Positions 5,578-8,209 of a DNA stretch of 8,209 bases are shown here, one piece after another. The DNA is taken from contig SLSH01000059.1 in NCBI GenBank assembly GCA_007130555.1, positions 1-8,209 of the forward strand. Reading direction: 5' to 3'. The notes beneath the pieces were generated by a model that saw only the letters and a list, made by a program, of their open reading frames with translations, ran no database searches and was not told where the DNA came from. This stretch comes from Bacteroidales bacterium (lineage in GTDB: Bacteria > Bacteroidota > Bacteroidia > Bacteroidales > ML635J-15). Every line of letters starts with the position of its first letter. Position 1 is the first letter of the stretch. The position numbers were made by a program, and so were the translations under genes.

Positions 5578-8209
5578 TTATCTAGCAATTGTTACTATTC
5601 CTACAACAGAATCTATTTCTTTGCCTAAATTAAGTATATACATATAAGGTCCGGAAGGTAATTGTCTATTATTATATGTTCCGTCCCATGGTTCATCCCC
5701 GTGTCGTGCAGTAAAAACTTCCTGTCCCCATCTATTATATATTTGCAGATTAAAATCGGGGAAGGCGTTTAAATTTTCGATTAGCCATTCGTCATTAATT
5801 CCGTCTCCGTTAGGAGTGAATGCATTAGGAATTTTTATGCAGTCATCCGTACTTCCGTCAATTTCTACTGAAAATTCTCTGCTACAATTATTTACATCAA
5901 CAATTAATATGGTATATTCTCCTGCACTTAATCCTGAGATATATTCCACACCGAGGAATTCTCTATCATCCAGCACAAAGACATAAGGCGGAGTTCCTCC
6001 GGTTACAGTAACATCAATGTATGCGTCATTATGACCATAACATGATGGTTCTGTAGTTATAAATGTTGCATCTATATCAGACGGATTAATTGTAACCGTA
6101 ATAATATCGGTATCTCCGCAAAGTCCCTGGATAGTATATATAATTTCGTGTATTCCTACTCCTGCTTCATAAATATTTAGCACTCCTTCATCACTTACTC
6201 CCGGTCCGAACCATAATCCTCCCTCTGTTGCAGCATTTAAATTAACGGAAAAGTTTTCATAACAGAATGGGCCTACAGGCGTTATAGTTGCATCAAACTC
6301 GTCTACTACTACAATAGTAATTTGATCTATACCTGTACAAATATTTCCTGTAATTTCATAAGAAATTATATGATTTCCTACTCCTGCTACTTCAGGATTA
6401 AAAGTTCCTGTAATTGTATCCGTAATTCCTTGTCCCGACCATATTCCACCTGAAGTAGCGGCAGAAAGATTCACTTGCGGGTCTATAATACAAAACGGTC
6501 CTGCTGGAGTTATTGTTGCATCGGGTGTAGGATAAACAATAATTGTAATTTGATTGGAAGCAGTACAATTATCATCACTAACATTATATGTTACGACATT
6601 AGGTCCTGGTACCGCAGTAGCGGGGTCAAAAATTCCTGCATTTTCATCAATAATTCCCGGTCCTGACCATGTTCCTCCCGTAGTAGCAACTACAAGAGTA
6701 ATTTCAGGATCATCAGAGCATAACGGGCTAACCGGAGTAATGCTTACATCTGGTAATTCATAAACAATAATTGTAATTGTATCGGAATTGGTACATATAT
6801 TTTCTGTAACTTCGTAAGTAATTTCATGTTCTCCCGGTCCTGCCGATACAGGGCTGAAAATTCCCGCTACACTACCTGTAATTCCTTGCCCTGACCATAT
6901 TCCTCCGGAAGTGGCAGCGGTAAGAGAAACTATAGAATCGTTTGAACAAAACGGTCCTGCGGGAGTAATTGTTGCATCCGGAGTTTGATATATTGTAATA
7001 TCAAAACTCCTTTCGTCAATGCAATTTGGCTCTGTTCCGCTTTCGGCATAAATATAAATTGTCTGAGACTCGAAAATTTCATGTCCTTCAAATAATTCTT
7101 CCCCCTCTCCGTCAGGCTCGGTAAAGTAACTTCCGTTTGTTAATGATTCTAATATATAACTATCGCAATATTCAATGTCCGGAGGTGCATCTACAGGCGG
7201 AGTATAATAAATAGTAACACCAAAACTGCTTTCATTTGTACAATTTGGCTCTGTCCCGCTTTCTGCATATATATATATTGTTTGTGTTTCGGAAATACTT
7301 CCTTCTGCAAACATTGGAGTTCCTCCACCGTTTGGTTCGGTAAAATAATTTCCGTGTTCTAATTCGGAAAGAAAATAGCGGTCACAAGCTGCTACATCAT
7401 CTAAAACATCAACCTGCGGAGTTTCATATATTGTAACATCAAAACTACTTTCGTTAGGGCAATTTGGAACAGTACCGGTTTCGGCATATATGTAAATTGT
7501 CTGGTTACTTGTAATTTCATGTCCTTCAAACAATTCCGTTCCTTCTCCGTTTGGTTCGGTAAAATAATTTCCGTTTGTTAATTCCTCTAAAGAATAACTG
7601 TCACAAGTAAACACATCCTCAAATTCATCAACCTGCGGAGTATCATATATCGTAACATCAAAACTACTTTCATTAGGACAATGATCATCTTCTACATAAA
7701 TATATACTGTTTGAGAAGTTGTAAGTATTGTATCTGCAAACATTGGAATTCCTCCGCCTCCTGTTTCCGTAAAATAGTTTCCAAATATTAACTCCTCTAA
7801 AGAATAACTGTCGCAAGCAAAAACATCTTCAAGCTCATCAACAGGAGGAGTATAATGAATTGTCAGTTCAAAACTGCTTTCATTTGTACAATTTGGGGTA
7901 GTATTACTTTCTGCATAAATATATATCGTTTGAGAAGTTATAATTACCGTATCTGCAAACATTGGTGTTCCGCCACCATTTGTTTCGGTAAAATAATCTC
8001 CGTTTGTTAAAACCGGAAGAGTATAACTGTCACACTCCGCTACATCAGGAAGAATATCAACCGGCGGAGTATCATATATCGTAACATCAAAACTGCTTTC
8101 GTTGGTACAGTTTGGAACAGTATTGCTTTCATTGAAAATATAAATCGTTTGTGTTGTTGTTATATCTTCTCCTGCAAATAATGCTGTTCCGCCTCCATCG
8201 GTCTCAGTA
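5578..8209 (-). CDS. Large repeat-containing type IX-secreted surface protein, C-terminal part
   Basis: Only the last 876 residues are in the window. The frame is open through the right edge, and the internal ATG at 7962 falls inside a repeat, so it is not the start. Domains in order: a partial and five full copies of a roughly 73-residue module (6976-8208); four roughly 76-residue Ig-like modules (6076-6975); a SprB-type repeat (5839-6075) with SCYGHND, GGTPPYVF and LSAGEYTI; and a gliding-motility-associated C-terminal domain (5581-5838) with PNAFTPNGDGINDEW, YNRWGQEVF, PWDGTYNN and LPSGPYMYIL. That last domain is the type B sorting signal recognised by the type IX secretion system, so the protein crosses the outer membrane and is held at or released from the surface. 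Adhesion or matrix roles are typical for such proteins but are inferred here. The partner PorP/SprF-like gene often found next to type B substrates is not downstream. A 107-bp gap and a candidate promoter separate it from glsB. Confidence 0.92.
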   Translation of the reverse strand, partial: TETDGGGTALFAGEDITTTQTIYIFNESNTVPNCTNESSFDVTIYDTPPVDILPDVAECDSYTLPVLTNGDYFTETNGGGTPMFADTVIITSQTIYIYAESNTTPNCTNESSFELTIHYTPPVDELEDVFACDSYSLEELIFGNYFTETGGGGIPMFADTILTTSQTVYIYVEDDHCPNESSFDVTIYDTPQVDEFEDVFTCDSYSLEELTNGNYFTEPNGEGTELFEGHEITSNQTIYIYAETGTVPNCPNESSFDVTIYETPQVDVLDDVAACDRYFLSELEHGNYFTEPNGGGTPMFAEGSISETQTIYIYAESGTEPNCTNESSFGVTIYYTPPVDAPPDIEYCDSYILESLTNGSYFTEPDGEGEELFEGHEIFESQTIYIYAESGTEPNCIDERSFDITIYQTPDATITPAGPFCSNDSIVSLTAATSGGIWSGQGITGSVAGIFSPVSAGPGEHEITYEVTENICTNSDTITIIVYELPDVSITPVSPLCSDDPEITLVVATTGGTWSGPGIIDENAGIFDPATAVPGPNVVTYNVSDDNCTASNQITIIVYPTPDATITPAGPFCIIDPQVNLSAATSGGIWSGQGITDTITGTFNPEVAGVGNHIISYEITGNICTGIDQITIVVVDEFDATITPVGPFCYENFSVNLNAATEGGLWFGPGVSDEGVLNIYEAGVGIHEIIYTIQGLCGDTDIITVTINPSDIDATFITTEPSCYGHNDAYIDVTVTGGTPPYVFVLDDREFLGVEYISGLSAGEYTILIVDVNNCSREFSVEIDGSTDDCIKIPNAFTPNGDGINDEWLIENLNAFPDFNLQIYNRWGQEVFTARHGDEPWDGTYNNRQLPSGPYMYILNLGKEIDSVVGIVTIAR
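6076..6975 (-). repeat. Four Ig-like TITP.GPFC / GGIWSG modules
   Basis: The copies are at 6748-6975, 6520-6747, 6292-6519 (76 residues each) and 6076-6291 (72 residues). They share (A/V)(T/S)ITP..P.C at the start, L.AAT.GG.WSG.GI in the middle, then G.F.P..AG.G and I.YE(V/I), a second cysteine in (I/D/L)C, and end in IT(I/V)(I/V)V. The last copy is divergent: it has WFGPG for WSGPG and lacks the F-P part of the G.F.P turn. These are beta-rich spacer modules between the upstream repeats and the SprB/C-terminal sorting domains. Confidence 0.88.
6976..8208 (-). repeat. Five complete and one partial 73-residue CDSY/YFTE modules
   Basis: The module boundaries are 8062-8208 (partial), 7843-8061, 7633-7842, 7414-7632, 7195-7413 and 6976-7194, giving a period of 219 bp. 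One copy (7633-7842) is 9 bp shorter. The common pattern is VD...DV..CDSY.L..L..GNYFTE..G.GT, then F, then QTIYIYAE, then PNC.NESSF.VTIY.TP. Each module has two cysteines, one in CDSY and one in PNC, which could form one disulfide. DNA similarity between copies is also high, for example GGTTCGGTAAAATAATTTCC recurs, so copy number could change by recombination. Modules of this type are common in type B T9SS proteins of Bacteroidota. Confidence 0.9.

Noticed and set aside
6475..6763. Two overlapping + strand frames of 63 and 69 residues
   Set aside because: Both are antisense to the repeat modules of the surface protein; their composition reflects the repeats on the other strand.
5578..7962. 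Start codon for the large surface protein at 7962
   Set aside because: That ATG is the Met in a repeated MFADT motif in the middle of a module; the frame stays open and the repeats continue to the right edge.
6976..8208. CRISPR-like array from regular repeats
   Set aside because: The period of about 219 bp, the continuous reading frame and the variable copies show that these are protein modules.

Overview
The window is AT-rich bacterial DNA that reads as a chromosomal segment of a member of the Bacteroidota. Four things support this: a giant surface protein ending in a gliding-motility-type (type IX secretion, type B) C-terminal domain; a GNAT acyltransferase that closely resembles the glycine-lipid enzyme GlsB of Bacteroides; a DoxX/thioredoxin-like fusion of a kind I know from Bacteroidetes; and candidate promoters that fit the Bacteroidetes -7 box TAnnTTTG. 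The exact genus cannot be told from the sequence. There are no rRNA or tRNA genes, CRISPR arrays or transposase genes.

Layout, left to right. Positions 1-204 are non-coding and hold two copies of a short GGTAC-NNN-GTACC palindrome whose centres lie 50 bp apart. Next come two leftward genes: rsmA/ksgA (16S rRNA dimethyltransferase) preceded by a small YbaN/DUF454 membrane protein gene, probably one transcript. A 160-bp divergent intergenic region follows, with two opposed -7-like boxes flanking a perfect 13-bp tandem duplication. Two rightward genes follow: a small cysteine-rich lipoprotein with its own hairpin-U-tract terminator, then a DoxX/MauE-type membrane protein carrying a thioredoxin-like CxxC domain. 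This second gene meets the next leftward gene tail to tail with a 4-bp gap, and a long AU-rich hairpin spans both stop codons.

The rest of the window reads leftward. In order of transcription it starts with the C-terminal part of a very large repeat-built secreted protein (5578 to beyond the right edge). Then come a GlsB-like N-acyltransferase (4514-5470), a secreted formylglycine-generating-enzyme-like protein only 6 bp downstream (3686-4507), and a patatin-like phospholipase (2851-3603) that has a possible promoter of its own.

Functionally the window mixes a housekeeping ribosome-maturation gene with cell-envelope genes: probable amino-acid-lipid synthesis, a lipid hydrolase, an exported FGE-fold protein of unknown role, a possible envelope thiol-redox pair, and a type IX-secreted adhesin-like protein. 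No clear mobile element or defence system is visible. The most distinctive points are the lone glsB-like gene coupled to a non-catalytic FGE-like protein, the Cys-rich lipoprotein beside the redox membrane protein, the interleaved repeat subtypes of the surface protein, and the palindrome pair at the left edge.
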